This document shows positions 1 through 9,304 of a stretch of 64,000 nt of DNA, piece by piece. The DNA is from Mogibacterium sp. (lineage in GTDB: Bacteria; Bacillota; Clostridia; Peptostreptococcales; Anaerovoracaceae): positions 42,789 through 106,788 of the forward strand of contig JAFRGC010000054.1 in assembly GCA_017434025.1 (NCBI GenBank), read 5' to 3'. Below the pieces are notes generated by a model that worked only from the letters and a program-made list of their open reading frames with translations, made no database searches and was not told the DNA's origin. The position numbers and the translations under genes are program-made. Each line of letters begins with the position of its first letter. The first letter of the stretch is position 1.

Positions 1-2
1 TG

Positions 3-290
3 GACGGAACAGATATGCTCCTCAAGCTCCAGACTGAGAACTATCAGCTGGACAATGATGTCAAGCATTACATAGCTATGTGGGAGCAGACGAAGAAACA
101 AGTCACAGACCTCAAGGAGAAGATGTCCACAGAGGTAGACAGACAGTCCCAGAGCAACGAGGATTACAGGAAACTCCAGGAAAAGCTCGTAGAGATGGAG
201 AATGCATATTTTGATCTGCAGATGGAGAACGTCAATCTCAAGAACGAGCTGAAATCAATCAAGAGAATGAACAGCGAAGATGAATTCTAA
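3..290 (+). CDS. C-terminal part of a coiled-coil protein, probably ZapA-like (5' end outside window)
   Basis: The frame is open from the first bases of the window, so the start lies upstream and only about 95 C-terminal residues are visible. They are hydrophilic, rich in Glu, Lys, Gln and Leu, and have a heptad-like pattern typical of a long coiled coil. In Clostridia a ZapA-like cell-division protein (an FtsZ-ring bundling factor with a long coiled-coil tail) often precedes mutS2, which is the basis for the name; the N-terminal ZapA domain itself cannot be seen. The stop codon overlaps the start of mutS2 by 11 bases, so the two genes are probably translationally coupled. Confidence 0.5.
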   Translation, partial: DGTDMLLKLQTENYQLDNDVKHYIAMWEQTKKQVTDLKEKMSTEVDRQSQSNEDYRKLQEKLVEMENAYFDLQMENVNLKNELKSIKRMNSEDEF

Positions 291-2691
291 GATACTCGGA
301 CTCCTCGAATTCAACAAAATACTTGACTTGCTTCAGGAACAGGCAGGCTCTGCGCTTGCCAGAGACAGGATCGCAGAGCTTGTCCCGATGACGAACAAAC
401 ACCTGGTGCAGGATGCTTTAACGGAAACTACTGAGGCGGTTTCCGTTATTCTATATAAGGGAAGTATACCGGTCGGTGAACCCGGCGATATCAGCAGCAT
501 CGTCAGCATGGCAAGGAAGGGAAGATGCCTGAGCATGAGAGAACTTCTCCAGGTCAGGACCAGTCTTAGCGTGACCAGACAGGTCAGGACATTCCTTACC
601 GGAGAGATGCCTGACGGGCTCAAAGTGATACCGGAGATCTGCAGTCTGCTGGAACCGGTTCCCCGTCTTGAGCAGGATATCAACATGTCGATCCTCAGCG
701 AAGATGAGATGGCTGACAATGCTTCGCCGGAGCTCCGCAGGATCAGGCGCGAAATGCGCAACAAGAACGACCTGATCAAGTCGAGACTGCAGAAGATGGT
801 GACCAGCGGTTCTGCCAGAACTCATCTGCAGGACGCGATCGTCACCATGCGTAACGGGCGGTACGTGATACCGGTCAAGAGGGAATACATCAGTCTCTTC
901 CCGGGCATGGTACACGATCAGTCATCGACAGGCGCTACACTTTTCGTTGAGCCTCAGGCAGTCGTCACACTCAACAATGAGCTCAGACAGCTCGAGATGG
1001 ATGAGCAGGCGGAGATCACGAGGATCCTCGAGCTCTTCACCAGCAGAGTCGCCGAGCATCACCATGCGCTGGACAACAACCAGAGACTGCTCGCGGAGCT
1101 CGATTTCATCAATGCCAAGGGCAAACTTTCATGCATGATGGACGGCCGCGAACCGTTCCTCAACGATGATGGCTATATCGATATCCGCAGTGGCAGACAT
1201 CCTCTGATACCGATGGACAAAGTAGTTCCGATCAATGTGGAACTCGGACGTGACTGGACGACACTGCTGATCACCGGCCCTAACACCGGCGGTAAGACGG
1301 TGACGCTCAAGACGATCGGTCTGCTGTGCCTCATGACACAGGCCGGACTTCACATTCCGGCTTACGAGAAGAGCAGCATGCCGATCCTGGAAGAAGTATT
1401 CGCGGATATCGGAGATGAGCAGAGTATCGAGCAGAGCCTCAGTACGTTCTCATCTCATATGAAGAATATAATCGGCATCTTCGACGGAGCCGGACCGGGA
1501 ACGCTGGTCCTGCTCGACGAGCTGGGCGCGGGAACTGACCCGCTCGAAGGTGCGGCACTCGGTATTGCCGAGCTGGAGAAACTCAAAGAGTCCGGTGCTC
1601 TCGTTGCCGCTACGACGCACTACACCGAACTCAAGAAATACGCTCTCTCAACACCGGGGGTCGAGAACGCTTCGATGGAATTCAACGTCGAGACTCTGTC
1701 GCCGACGTACAAACTCCGAGTCGGTCTGCCGGGCAAATCAAATGCTTTCGAGATCTCCCGCAAACTCGGACTGAACGAGGCGATCATCGACAGAGCGACA
1801 GAACTCCTCGGTGAGGAACAGCTCGAATTCGAAGAAGCTGTTTCCAGAGTCGAGGCGGATCAGGCAGAGGCGGAAGAAGCTCTGCGTGAGGCCGGTATCG
1901 CGAGAGACGCTGCTGCTAAGAGCCGCGATGAAGCGACCAGAGAACTCGACGCAGCCAGGACAGAGGCAGACAAGATCCTCGAAGACGCAAGGGCACAGGC
2001 GAGGAAGATGCTCAGAGACGCGCAGGGGACGATCGATGAGATCTCCGAAGAGCTGAGGAGCATCAGGAAGAGGAAGAGGAACGCGGGATTTGACGAAGGG
2101 CACATCGCAGGCGGAGCAGCCGCAGGCAGGAAGGCCCTCAGGCAGGCTGAGAACGAATACAGGCCGCAGGAAGTCAAAGCTCCTAAGACTGTACAGACCG
2201 GCAAGACACCGGAGCCTGAGATGATCAAGCTCGGAATGAGAGTCAAATACCTCAAGCTCGATCAGACCGGAGAGGTAGAGTCTCTTCCTGACAGCAAGGG
2301 CAATCTCGCGATCAGGCTCGGCGCGATCAAGATGACCGTCAATCTCAGCGACCTCGTGATAGCAGAGTCAGAGAACCCGGGCCACAAGGAGAAGACCAGG
2401 ACGAAATACGGCAGTATGTCGTTCGGCAAGACCAAGACGATCCGTCCTGAGATCAATCTCATAGGCAAGAATCTCGACGATGCCATAGATGAGATGAGCA
2501 AATACATAGATGATGCTTTCCTTGCAGGTCTCAAGACCGTTCATATCATCCACGGCAGAGGAGAGGGGATACTCCGCAGCGGACTGAGGGCAGAACTCAG
2601 CAAGAACAAGCACGTGAAATCCTTCAAGTCCGCGCCGTATAATGACGGTGGAGAAGGCTGCACGATAGTGGAACTCAGAGACCGCAAATAG
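280..2691 (+). CDS. mutS2: Endonuclease MutS2 (MutS family ATPase with Smr domain)
   Basis: MutS2 binds branched DNA and, in Bacillus, also acts on collided ribosomes; it does not take part in mismatch repair. The 803-residue length is normal. A MutS core and clamp region leads to a Walker A motif GPNTGGKT near residue 332. This is followed by the Walker B/ABC signature region (LVLLDELGAGTDPLEGAAL) and a TTHYTELK motif. A long Glu/Ala/Arg coiled coil follows (about 510-630) and then a C-terminal Smr nuclease domain with the motif HIIHGRGEG near residue 750. The start overlaps the upstream gene by 11 bases. No damage is seen. Confidence 0.95.
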   Translation: MNSKILGLLEFNKILDLLQEQAGSALARDRIAELVPMTNKHLVQDALTETTEAVSVILYKGSIPVGEPGDISSIVSMARKGRCLSMRELLQVRTSLSVTRQVRTFLTGEMPDGLKVIPEICSLLEPVPRLEQDINMSILSEDEMADNASPELRRIRREMRNKNDLIKSRLQKMVTSGSARTHLQDAIVTMRNGRYVIPVKREYISLFPGMVHDQSSTGATLFVEPQAVVTLNNELRQLEMDEQAEITRILELFTSRVAEHHHALDNNQRLLAELDFINAKGKLSCMMDGREPFLNDDGYIDIRSGRHPLIPMDKVVPINVELGRDWTTLLITGPNTGGKTVTLKTIGLLCLMTQAGLHIPAYEKSSMPILEEVFADIGDEQSIEQSLSTFSSHMKNIIGIFDGAGPGTLVLLDELGAGTDPLEGAALGIAELEKLKESGALVAATTHYTELKKYALSTPGVENASMEFNVETLSPTYKLRVGLPGKSNAFEISRKLGLNEAIIDRATELLGEEQLEFEEAVSRVEADQAEAEEALREAGIARDAAAKSRDEATRELDAARTEADKILEDARAQARKMLRDAQGTIDEISEELRSIRKRKRNAGFDEGHIAGGAAAGRKALRQAENEYRPQEVKAPKTVQTGKTPEPEMIKLGMRVKYLKLDQTGEVESLPDSKGNLAIRLGAIKMTVNLSDLVIAESENPGHKEKTRTKYGSMSFGKTKTIRPEINLIGKNLDDAIDEMSKYIDDAFLAGLKTVHIIHGRGEGILRSGLRAELSKNKHVKSFKSAPYNDGGEGCTIVELRDRK

Positions 2692-2806
2692 AAAACACCT
2701 TAAATACCTGAAATAATTGAATTACATGGTTGTTTGCTATGGCAGACGACTGCGTTTATTTGCTATAATTATTAGTCAGAATAATAACTAACGGAGATCA
2801 GACAGG

Positions 2807-3352
2807 ATGTTTATTATCAGCAGATGCCTCCTGGGCTTCAACTGCAAATACAATGGCGGCAATAACCTCAACGAAGACCTCGTTGAATTCTGCAGGACTC
2901 ACGATTACGTGACAGTCTGTCCGGAGACAGCAGCAGGACTTGAGACACCGAGGCTTCCGGCCGAGATAGTGAGCGTAGAGATCATAGACGACAAGGATGT
3001 CTTCAAGGTCGTAAACAAGGACGGCGTGGATGTCAGCGATGTTTTCGATTACGGTGCACGTCTCTCACTTGCTTCGGTGCTGGTAGAGGCAGGCAGCAGG
3101 AAGGAACACGCAGGCATTATCGAAGGCGCGATCCTCAAGGCCAACAGCCCTTCGTGCGGCACAGGCGTCGTGTATGACGGGACCTTTACAGGGACGCTTA
3201 CCAGAGGATTCGGTGTTTTCGCAGACAAACTGATCGACGCCTGCATGGAAGAGAGGGACAACCCGTACATCAGCAGCGAGAACAGAGTGTTTGCGGAAGA
3301 CTTCAAGATATGCGATGAGAACAACTTCAAGAGAGTTTTCGGCAGCAGATAG
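2807..3352 (+). CDS. DUF523 family protein
   Basis: This 181-residue protein has the hallmark N-terminus of DUF523 (SRCLLGFNCKYNGGNN), the conserved VCPE motif and the central KANSPSCG motif. The conserved cysteines suggest a metal or Fe-S ligand, but the family has no settled biochemical role; some members are fused to DUF1722. A TATAAT -10 box lies at 2764-2769 with only a weak -35, and a purine-rich site precedes the ATG, so it may start its own transcript in the 115-base gap after mutS2. argS follows after 33 bases, probably in the same operon. Confidence 0.85.
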   Translation: MFIISRCLLGFNCKYNGGNNLNEDLVEFCRTHDYVTVCPETAAGLETPRLPAEIVSVEIIDDKDVFKVVNKDGVDVSDVFDYGARLSLASVLVEAGSRKEHAGIIEGAILKANSPSCGTGVVYDGTFTGTLTRGFGVFADKLIDACMEERDNPYISSENRVFAEDFKICDENNFKRVFGSR

Positions 3353-3385
3353 ATAGAACAGACAGGAAAGAACAGTAGAGAATTT

Positions 3386-5113
3386 ATGGTAGATTTCAAA
3401 GATATTATAGCAAATGCAATATATGACGAGGCGCTCGGCCTCAGTCTTGAAGATGTCAGGAATCTCATTGAGATCCCTGCAGATGAGAAGATGGGAGACT
3501 ATGCGTTCCCTTGTTTCAGACTTGCCAAGACCCTGAGGAAAGCTCCTCAGATGATCGCAGCAGATATCGCCGGCAGGATCGCAGGCAATGAGGCGTTCGA
3601 CAAAGTCGAGAACGTTAACGCATACGTCAATTTCTTCATTAACAGAGCATTTTTTGCCGGACAGGTCGTTGAGGAAGTCAACGAGGCAGGCGCGGCGTAC
3701 GGAAGGTCGGAAGAAGGACAGGGCAGGAAAGTCATCGTTGAGTATTCTTCGCCTAACATTGCCAAGCCGTTCCATATCGGACACATCAGGAGCACTGTCA
3801 TCGGCAATGCGATATACAAACTGTACGACGCAGTTGGGTTTGATGTCGTCAGGATCAACCACCTCGGCGACTACGGAACTCAGTTTGGCAAGATGATCGT
3901 TGCCTACAGGAAATGGGGCAGCGAGGAAGAGCTTGCGCATGATCCGATCAAGACCCTCCTCAAGTACTACACGAGATTCCACAAGGAAGCGAAAGAAGAT
4001 CCTTCGCTCGAAGACGAGGCGAGAGAGACATTCGTCAGACTCGAAGCCGGTGAACCGGAAGAAGTAGCGCTCTGGAAGAAGTTCAGAGAGCTCAGCCTTG
4101 CTGAGTTCAACAGAGTATATGATATGCTCGATATTACATTCGACTCCTATGCAGGCGAGAGTTTCTATTCGGACAAGATGCCGAGATTCATTCAGGAGCT
4201 CAAGGACAAAGGCCTGCTGATCCAGTCGCAGGGCGCTCAGATCGTCGATCTCGAGCCGTACGGCATGAGCCCGGCGATGATCACCAAGTCGGACGGATCC
4301 AGCCTGTACGTCACACGTGATATCGCTGCGGCGGTATACAGGAAAGAGCACTACGACTTCTATAAATGCATTTATGTCGTCGCTTCGCAGCAGAACCTCC
4401 ACTTCAGACAGTGGAAGAAGGTCCTCGAGCTGATGGGATACGAGTGGGAGAAGGACTGCGTCCACGTTCCGTTCGGACTTGTGAGCCTGTCAGACGGCGA
4501 CGATATCAAGATGATGTCGACACGTGAGGGCACAGTTGTGTTCCTCGAGGACGTGCTGAATACCGCGGTAGAGAAGACTGCGGAGATAATGAGAGAGAAG
4601 AACGCTCAGGGAGTGGATATCGACGCAGTATCGAAGGAAGTCGGTATCGGAGCGGTCATCTTCCAGGAACTCTCCAACAACAGGATCAAGGACTATGTGT
4701 TCTCATGGGACAAAGTCCTGAACTTCGACGGAGAGACCGGACCGTACGTACAGTACACTCACGCAAGAGCGTCGAGCGTCCTCCGCAATGCGGCAGAGGA
4801 CGAACTGGCAGACATCAGAGCCGGCAGATTCGACGCGAGCTATCTGCAGAGCGACAGCGCTTACACACTCGTCAAACTCCTGTACAGAGTGCCTGAAGTC
4901 GTTCTCGAAGCAGCTAACAAATATGAGCCGTCGATCCTTACAAGACACCTTGTGGACGTAGCTCAGTCATTCAATAAATTCTATCACGATGAACATATTC
5001 TTGTAGAAGACAGAGAAGAGAAGCTGGCCAAGCTCGCGCTCGTGCTTGCTTCCAAGACCGTAATTGCCAACTGCCTCGGACTGCTGGGGATCAAAGCACC
5101 GGAAAGGATGTAA
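3386..5113 (+). CDS. argS: Arginine--tRNA ligase
   Basis: Class I aminoacyl-tRNA synthetase charging tRNA-Arg in the cytoplasm. The 575 residues contain the N-terminal Add-1 domain, the HIGH signature KPFHIGHIRS near residue 125, and the degenerate KMSKS loop (KMMSTREG near residue 375) typical of ArgRS. The C-terminal anticodon-binding helical domain ends in LLGIKAPERM, the usual family ending. The ATG is preceded by a modest purine-rich stretch. The next gene begins 5 bases downstream and uses a ribosome binding site inside the 3' end of argS, so the two are probably cotranscribed and coupled. Confidence 0.97.
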   Translation: MVDFKDIIANAIYDEALGLSLEDVRNLIEIPADEKMGDYAFPCFRLAKTLRKAPQMIAADIAGRIAGNEAFDKVENVNAYVNFFINRAFFAGQVVEEVNEAGAAYGRSEEGQGRKVIVEYSSPNIAKPFHIGHIRSTVIGNAIYKLYDAVGFDVVRINHLGDYGTQFGKMIVAYRKWGSEEELAHDPIKTLLKYYTRFHKEAKEDPSLEDEARETFVRLEAGEPEEVALWKKFRELSLAEFNRVYDMLDITFDSYAGESFYSDKMPRFIQELKDKGLLIQSQGAQIVDLEPYGMSPAMITKSDGSSLYVTRDIAAAVYRKEHYDFYKCIYVVASQQNLHFRQWKKVLELMGYEWEKDCVHVPFGLVSLSDGDDIKMMSTREGTVVFLEDVLNTAVEKTAEIMREKNAQGVDIDAVSKEVGIGAVIFQELSNNRIKDYVFSWDKVLNFDGETGPYVQYTHARASSVLRNAAEDELADIRAGRFDASYLQSDSAYTLVKLLYRVPEVVLEAANKYEPSILTRHLVDVAQSFNKFYHDEHILVEDREEKLAKLALVLASKTVIANCLGLLGIKAPERM

Positions 5114-5118
5114 CAACT

Positions 5119-6639
5119 ATGAAACTGCTGCTGACTACTATCAAGACTGACTGCAAATATACTGACTACGCGATGAGATATCTCTACTCTGTGGTAGCAG
5201 ATTCTCCGCTCGAAGTGGATATGAAGACTTACGGCAAGTATGAGCTGGATGGCCATATCTACGAAGATATCATGAGAGGGCAGTACAATATCATATACTT
5301 CCACTGCAATGCGCTTAACGAGAGACACATCTCCAACGTGATCGAGATGATCAAGAAGGCTGTGCCTAGCACTGCAGTAGTTGTCGGCGGTACTCATGTG
5401 TCGTTCGAGACCAGGAACTATATGAAGGCGAATCCTTGGGTCGATTATGTGGTAAGAGGCGAGGGCGAGACCGTACTGTTCAACTTCCTCAAGTCAGTAT
5501 ACGAGTATGAGTTCGATTTCGAGAATATCCCTGGACTCGCTTACAGGAACGACGATCAGGTCATAGTCAACAACTATGACGATTCCGTAGATATGGATGA
5601 TCTCCCGTTCCCATATGATCTGACTGACGCGGACGATGATGTGATCTACTATGAGAGCATGAGGGGCAATGCGGACAGGACTGCTTATACACCGCACCTG
5701 CCGGATGCGAGAGTTAGATCACTCAGCCTCAGCAGAGTCTGCAGAGAGCTCAGATACTTCCTCGTCAAAGAGCCTGAGAGAGTCGTGTTCTTCGACAGAG
5801 TGTTCAACTACAACAGCGAGAGAGCGTTCAGGATCTTCGAATACCTCATCGACAATGACAATGGCAAAACCACATTCGAGTTCAACATCAGCGGCGAGAA
5901 TCTCGACGAGGAGACCGTAAGACTCCTGGGAAAAGCAAGAGAAGGACTCTTCGAGTTCAATATCGATGTTGCCAGCACCAATGCTGAGGTCCTTGCAGCG
6001 GTAGGCCGCAAGGAGAACATCTATCAGCTGATGTACAACGTGACCAAACTGCTGCAGAACGGCAAAGTCAAGACCAATATCTCAGTCACTGCCGGTCTGC
6101 CGTATGAGACGGAAGTTCTCTTCTCCCGCTCCTTCAACAAAGCATTCGGCCTCGGCGAGGGTTCACCGTTCGCGATCAAGATGCTCAGGCTCGGCAAAGG
6201 CACCCAGCTCAGACTGGATGCTGACAAGTACGGATATCTGGCTACCTCAGCATCTCCGTATGATGTCATCGCTACAGACTGCCTGACCGCTCAGGAAATG
6301 ATCAGGATCAGATCGATCGCAAGAGTTGTCAAAGCATATATCGGCGACGGCGGATTCAAGGCTGCGTTCCCTAGGATCCTCACCGATACAGGGATCAAGC
6401 CATATGATCTCTTCGGCAAACTGACCGATCACGTTCATCTGCTTGGCCAGGACAGCAAACTCGGCAAGAAGGAGAACCTCGCAAGGATCCTCTTCGACCT
6501 GGCGAAGGAGCTGTATGCTGATTTCGAGGACGATCTCAAGCTCGAGATCCTCAAGGGTGCGCTGCACGCTGATCTCGAGAGCGCAGTATCTGAAGCTGAC
6601 ATCGTGAAATTCGACAGAGATGGATGGGATCTGGTTTGA
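5119..6639 (+). CDS. B12-binding/DUF4080 radical SAM homologue lacking the Fe-S cysteines
   Basis: The 506 residues follow the plan of cobalamin-binding radical SAM proteins with a C-terminal DUF4080 domain: a B12-binding-like Rossmann domain (about 1-150), a TIM-barrel radical SAM domain (about 170-370, with FFDRVFN and the AGLPYET-type strand) and DUF4080. At the place where the family has RG-C-x3-C-x2-C, this protein reads RG-N184-ADR-T188-AY-T191. All three cluster ligands are replaced at the exact spacing, so a canonical [4Fe-4S]/SAM centre cannot form. The frame is intact and codon use matches its neighbours, so it looks like a maintained pseudoenzyme rather than a dead gene. A DxHxxG cobalamin histidine motif is also not evident in the N-domain. 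It follows argS with 5 bases between. Function unknown. Confidence 0.8.
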   Translation: MKLLLTTIKTDCKYTDYAMRYLYSVVADSPLEVDMKTYGKYELDGHIYEDIMRGQYNIIYFHCNALNERHISNVIEMIKKAVPSTAVVVGGTHVSFETRNYMKANPWVDYVVRGEGETVLFNFLKSVYEYEFDFENIPGLAYRNDDQVIVNNYDDSVDMDDLPFPYDLTDADDDVIYYESMRGNADRTAYTPHLPDARVRSLSLSRVCRELRYFLVKEPERVVFFDRVFNYNSERAFRIFEYLIDNDNGKTTFEFNISGENLDEETVRLLGKAREGLFEFNIDVASTNAEVLAAVGRKENIYQLMYNVTKLLQNGKVKTNISVTAGLPYETEVLFSRSFNKAFGLGEGSPFAIKMLRLGKGTQLRLDADKYGYLATSASPYDVIATDCLTAQEMIRIRSIARVVKAYIGDGGFKAAFPRILTDTGIKPYDLFGKLTDHVHLLGQDSKLGKKENLARILFDLAKELYADFEDDLKLEILKGALHADLESAVSEADIVKFDRDGWDLV

Positions 6640-6680
6640 TCCTATCCCGGATAGCAATACAGTAATCATGCTATATAAGG

Positions 6681-6703
6681 GCACGGGCCGGAGGTCCGTG
6701 CTC
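6681..6703 (+). terminator. Weak hairpin between DUF4080 protein and TPR gene
   Basis: GCACGG and CCGTGC form a 6-bp stem with a GC-rich loop, followed by only a few T residues (CTCTT). It could be a weak terminator or a pause/processing site inside a continuing operon, since the ribosome binding site of the next gene follows about 15 bases later. Confidence 0.3.
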
Positions 6704-6728
6704 TTGAACACTTATAAGGAGCTGACTC

Positions 6729-7787
6729 GTGGAGACAGGCAAGAAAGACAGGATAAGCAGATACCTCATCGAATACAACAAGGAGATGCTCTTCGGAGAG
6801 CTCTCTGAAGATTTCCTGCGCGTGATGGGCGCGGGCGGACTTCTGAACGGCGTTCCGGTGCCGGTGAACAGCGGAGAGAACGGACAGATCGCGGTGAAGT
6901 CCATCGTCCTAGATATGGCGAGGGTCATCGGAGCGGATCCGGATTTTATCTATGCAGACAAATACCTTGCGTATATCAAAGCTGTCGCAGGGGATCAGGC
7001 GGAACCGATGCTGGTGGCCGAAGGCGCGAAGCTCGCGGATGAAGGCAGGTACGAGGAGTCGTGCATGCTGCTGAGAACTGCGCTGGCGGTCCAGCCAAAG
7101 TCGCGCGCCGCTCTGTATCTCTACGGCAGAGCTTGTAAAGCGTGCTATGAGGCGGTATCCGAGGCGGAGGCACAGGGCATCTCAACAGGCAAGGGAGAAG
7201 AGTACATCGGAGCGTTCAAAGCGGAAGCGATGGATATCTTCGAAGTGCTCACAATGATGCATCCGGAATATGCGATGGGCTACTACTTCCTCGGTTACGC
7301 GTATCTCAACCTCGGACTGTACCTCAAGACCAAACTGACGTGGGACGATTTCATGAAGTATTCGTCCAATGCAGAGGATGACGGATCAGGCCTCGATTAT
7401 AACCAGATGGAGGATCTCAGACATGAGATCTCCGGGATGCTGCTGGATCTCGAGGAACCGGTACAGATCGAGAAGGGATGCAACCAGATCATGGGAGGAG
7501 ATTTTGTCGGCGGCAGGGATACCCTCGGCAAATTCAAAGAAGGACGTTATGAGAACTGGTGGCCTCTGTGGTATTACCTCGGAGTGGCGGAATCCGCTTT
7601 GGGCAACCTTGACGAAGCGATCGCTGATCTCCGCAGAGTCCTGACGCTGTCTCCGAGCAATACCGATGTCATGGACGAACTCGCGCAGGTCTATGAAGCA
7701 GCAGGAGATATTGTCAATGCAGCCAAGTACAGGAACAAGATCGAAGTCGTGAAGAAGAACAGCGAACTGGACAGAACGCTTTCGTAG
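6729..7787 (+). CDS. TPR-repeat protein of unknown function
   Basis: A 352-residue soluble protein starting at GTG, chosen because AAGGAG lies 10 bases upstream. Repeating helical pairs resemble tetratricopeptide repeats. The clearest is in the last third (residues about 270-330: WYYLGVAESALGNLDEAI, then DVMDELAQVYEAAGD), and another lies near residue 105 (ADEGRYEESCMLLRTAL). Such repeats mediate protein-protein contacts. No signal peptide or membrane segment is visible. The N-terminus carries a short Lys/Asp-rich stretch. It ends the operon that includes argS. Partner unknown. Confidence 0.7.
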   Translation: METGKKDRISRYLIEYNKEMLFGELSEDFLRVMGAGGLLNGVPVPVNSGENGQIAVKSIVLDMARVIGADPDFIYADKYLAYIKAVAGDQAEPMLVAEGAKLADEGRYEESCMLLRTALAVQPKSRAALYLYGRACKACYEAVSEAEAQGISTGKGEEYIGAFKAEAMDIFEVLTMMHPEYAMGYYFLGYAYLNLGLYLKTKLTWDDFMKYSSNAEDDGSGLDYNQMEDLRHEISGMLLDLEEPVQIEKGCNQIMGGDFVGGRDTLGKFKEGRYENWWPLWYYLGVAESALGNLDEAIADLRRVLTLSPSNTDVMDELAQVYEAAGDIVNAAKYRNKIEVVKKNSELDRTLS

Positions 7788-7914
7788 AAATAAACAAGAA
7801 TTGGACTGTATTTTGTAAATTTGTACATAGAAAACAAAATAATGCCTTAATTGACACCGTAATTTAGTAGTAAGTATTGAAAAACTGTATTTAAAGTGAT
7901 AAATTGTTTTTGTT

Positions 7915-7940
7915 AAAAAACTCACATACGAGTTTTTTTG
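7915..7940 (+). terminator. Intrinsic terminator or attenuator just upstream of the first DUF819 gene
   Basis: AAAAAACTC and GAGTTTTTT form a 9-bp stem around a 6-base loop (ACATAC), followed by further T residues. It can end transcripts from the TPR gene. Only about 17 bases separate it from the ribosome binding site at 7955-7961, which leaves no room for a promoter. A TTGACA box lies upstream at 7851-7856, so the DUF819 transcript may have to read through this hairpin. Confidence 0.6.
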
Positions 7941-7969
7941 GTGTTTTCTAATTGTTAGGAGGTATTATT

Positions 7970-9220
7970 ATGACTGGTTTATGGATGGGATTAGTTGGCC
8001 GTGAGTCGCTGATCGCAGCTGATGACATGTGGGGACTCCTGGTAGTCATGACCATGGGTGTATTCTTCTCCATCTGGCTGGAGCAGAAATATGCATGGGC
8101 TTCCAAGGTTTCCGGCGCTATCATCGCTCTGATCATAGCTATGGTACTGGCTAACGTAGGTGTTATCCCTACATCCTGCGTTCTCTACGATGACATCGTA
8201 TGGGGTGTGATCGTTCCTCTCGGTATCCCTATGCTGCTTCTCCAGTGCAACCTGAAGAAGATCTGGGCTGAGACTGGACGAATGTTCGTTATTTTCCTGA
8301 TAGGAGCGCTTGGTACCGTGATCGGTGCATATCTCGCTTACTTCCTGCTCAAGGGACCTTATGGCAATGCTCAGGACCTTGCAAGAGTAGCTTCCATGAT
8401 GACAGGCTCCTACATCGGAGGCGGAGTCAACTTCGCAGCTATGGCATCACAGTATGCTGCAGGTGAAGACGTAACTGCTGCTGCTACAGTAGCTGATAAC
8501 CTGCTGATGGCTATCTACTTCTTCGTACTGATCTTCTTCGCAGGCAACTCCTGGTTCCGCAAGAACTTCAAGCACCCGCTGATCGATGAGGTCGAGTCCG
8601 GCCAGGTAGACCTTGAAGAGGCAAAGACACTTGCTGCTCAGTTCTGGAGCCGTAAGGACATCTCCCTCAAGGATATCGCTATCAACGTTGGATATGCTGC
8701 TACAGTAGTATGGGTATCCAGACTGATCGCTGGTCTGTTCAGCGGATTCGAGCCGAATGGAGTTCTCATGAACTTTGTAGTAAGATTCCTCGGATCACAG
8801 TACGTATGGATCACAACGATCTCCGTACTCGTTGCTACATTCATGACCAAGACAGTAAAGGAAATGCACGGATCACAGGAGATCGGTACATACTGCATCT
8901 ACCTGTTCCTCTTCGTAATCGGTGTTCCTGCAAACATCTACACCGTTGTTACCAAGAGCCCGCTCTTCCTCGTACTCACAGCTATCATGGTATTCGTCAA
9001 CATGATCTTCTGCTTCGGAGCTGCTAAGGTCTTCAAGTTCAACCTTGAGGACGCTATCATCGCTTCCAACGCAAATATCGGCGGACCTACAACAGCCGCA
9101 GGTATGGCTATCTCCCAGGGCTGGGTAGACCTTGTCGGACCTGCAATGCTCATCGGTACATTTGGTTACGTAATCGGTAATTATCTCGGAACTGTCGTAG
9201 CTGTATCGCTCGGACTGTAA
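7970..9220 (+). CDS. DUF819 family membrane protein, copy 1 (putative dipeptide or amino-acid transporter)
   Basis: A 416-residue, highly hydrophobic protein with about 10-11 membrane helices and the family features QKYAWASKVSGA, a glycine-rich TGSYIGGGVNFAA segment and a near-repeat IASNANIGGPTTAAGMA close to the C-terminus. The two related glycine-rich re-entrant-like segments suggest an inverted-repeat secondary transporter. The start is the ATG after TTAGGAGGT. A longer reading from 7952 would put the ribosome binding site inside the gene. The substrate of DUF819 is not established. The neighbouring M19 dipeptidase and VanX-type peptidase suggest import or export of small D-amino-acid peptides. 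Copy 2 lies at 16352. Confidence 0.85.
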   Translation: MTGLWMGLVGRESLIAADDMWGLLVVMTMGVFFSIWLEQKYAWASKVSGAIIALIIAMVLANVGVIPTSCVLYDDIVWGVIVPLGIPMLLLQCNLKKIWAETGRMFVIFLIGALGTVIGAYLAYFLLKGPYGNAQDLARVASMMTGSYIGGGVNFAAMASQYAAGEDVTAAATVADNLLMAIYFFVLIFFAGNSWFRKNFKHPLIDEVESGQVDLEEAKTLAAQFWSRKDISLKDIAINVGYAATVVWVSRLIAGLFSGFEPNGVLMNFVVRFLGSQYVWITTISVLVATFMTKTVKEMHGSQEIGTYCIYLFLFVIGVPANIYTVVTKSPLFLVLTAIMVFVNMIFCFGAAKVFKFNLEDAIIASNANIGGPTTAAGMAISQGWVDLVGPAMLIGTFGYVIGNYLGTVVAVSLGL

Positions 9221-9239
9221 CAATCATATTGGTCAATGA

Positions 9240-9270
9240 CAGGCGCTTCGGGACCGTCCCGCGGCGCCTG
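9240..9270 (+). other. Stable GC-rich hairpin between DUF819 and M19 genes
   Basis: CAGGCGC and GCGCCTG form an outer 7-bp stem, and GGGAC/GTCCC forms an inner stem. No T tract follows, so this is not a classic terminator. It could stabilise the upstream mRNA or tune expression between the transporter gene and the dipeptidase gene. Confidence 0.6.
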
Positions 9271-9304
9271 CCTTGCTTATTTGCAGAAAAACAGGAGTTT
9301 TGAC

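Noticed and set aside
3065-4465. 466-residue minus-strand open frame opposite argS
   Set aside because: It overlaps argS and the DUF523 gene, has no ribosome binding site and no recognisable domain.
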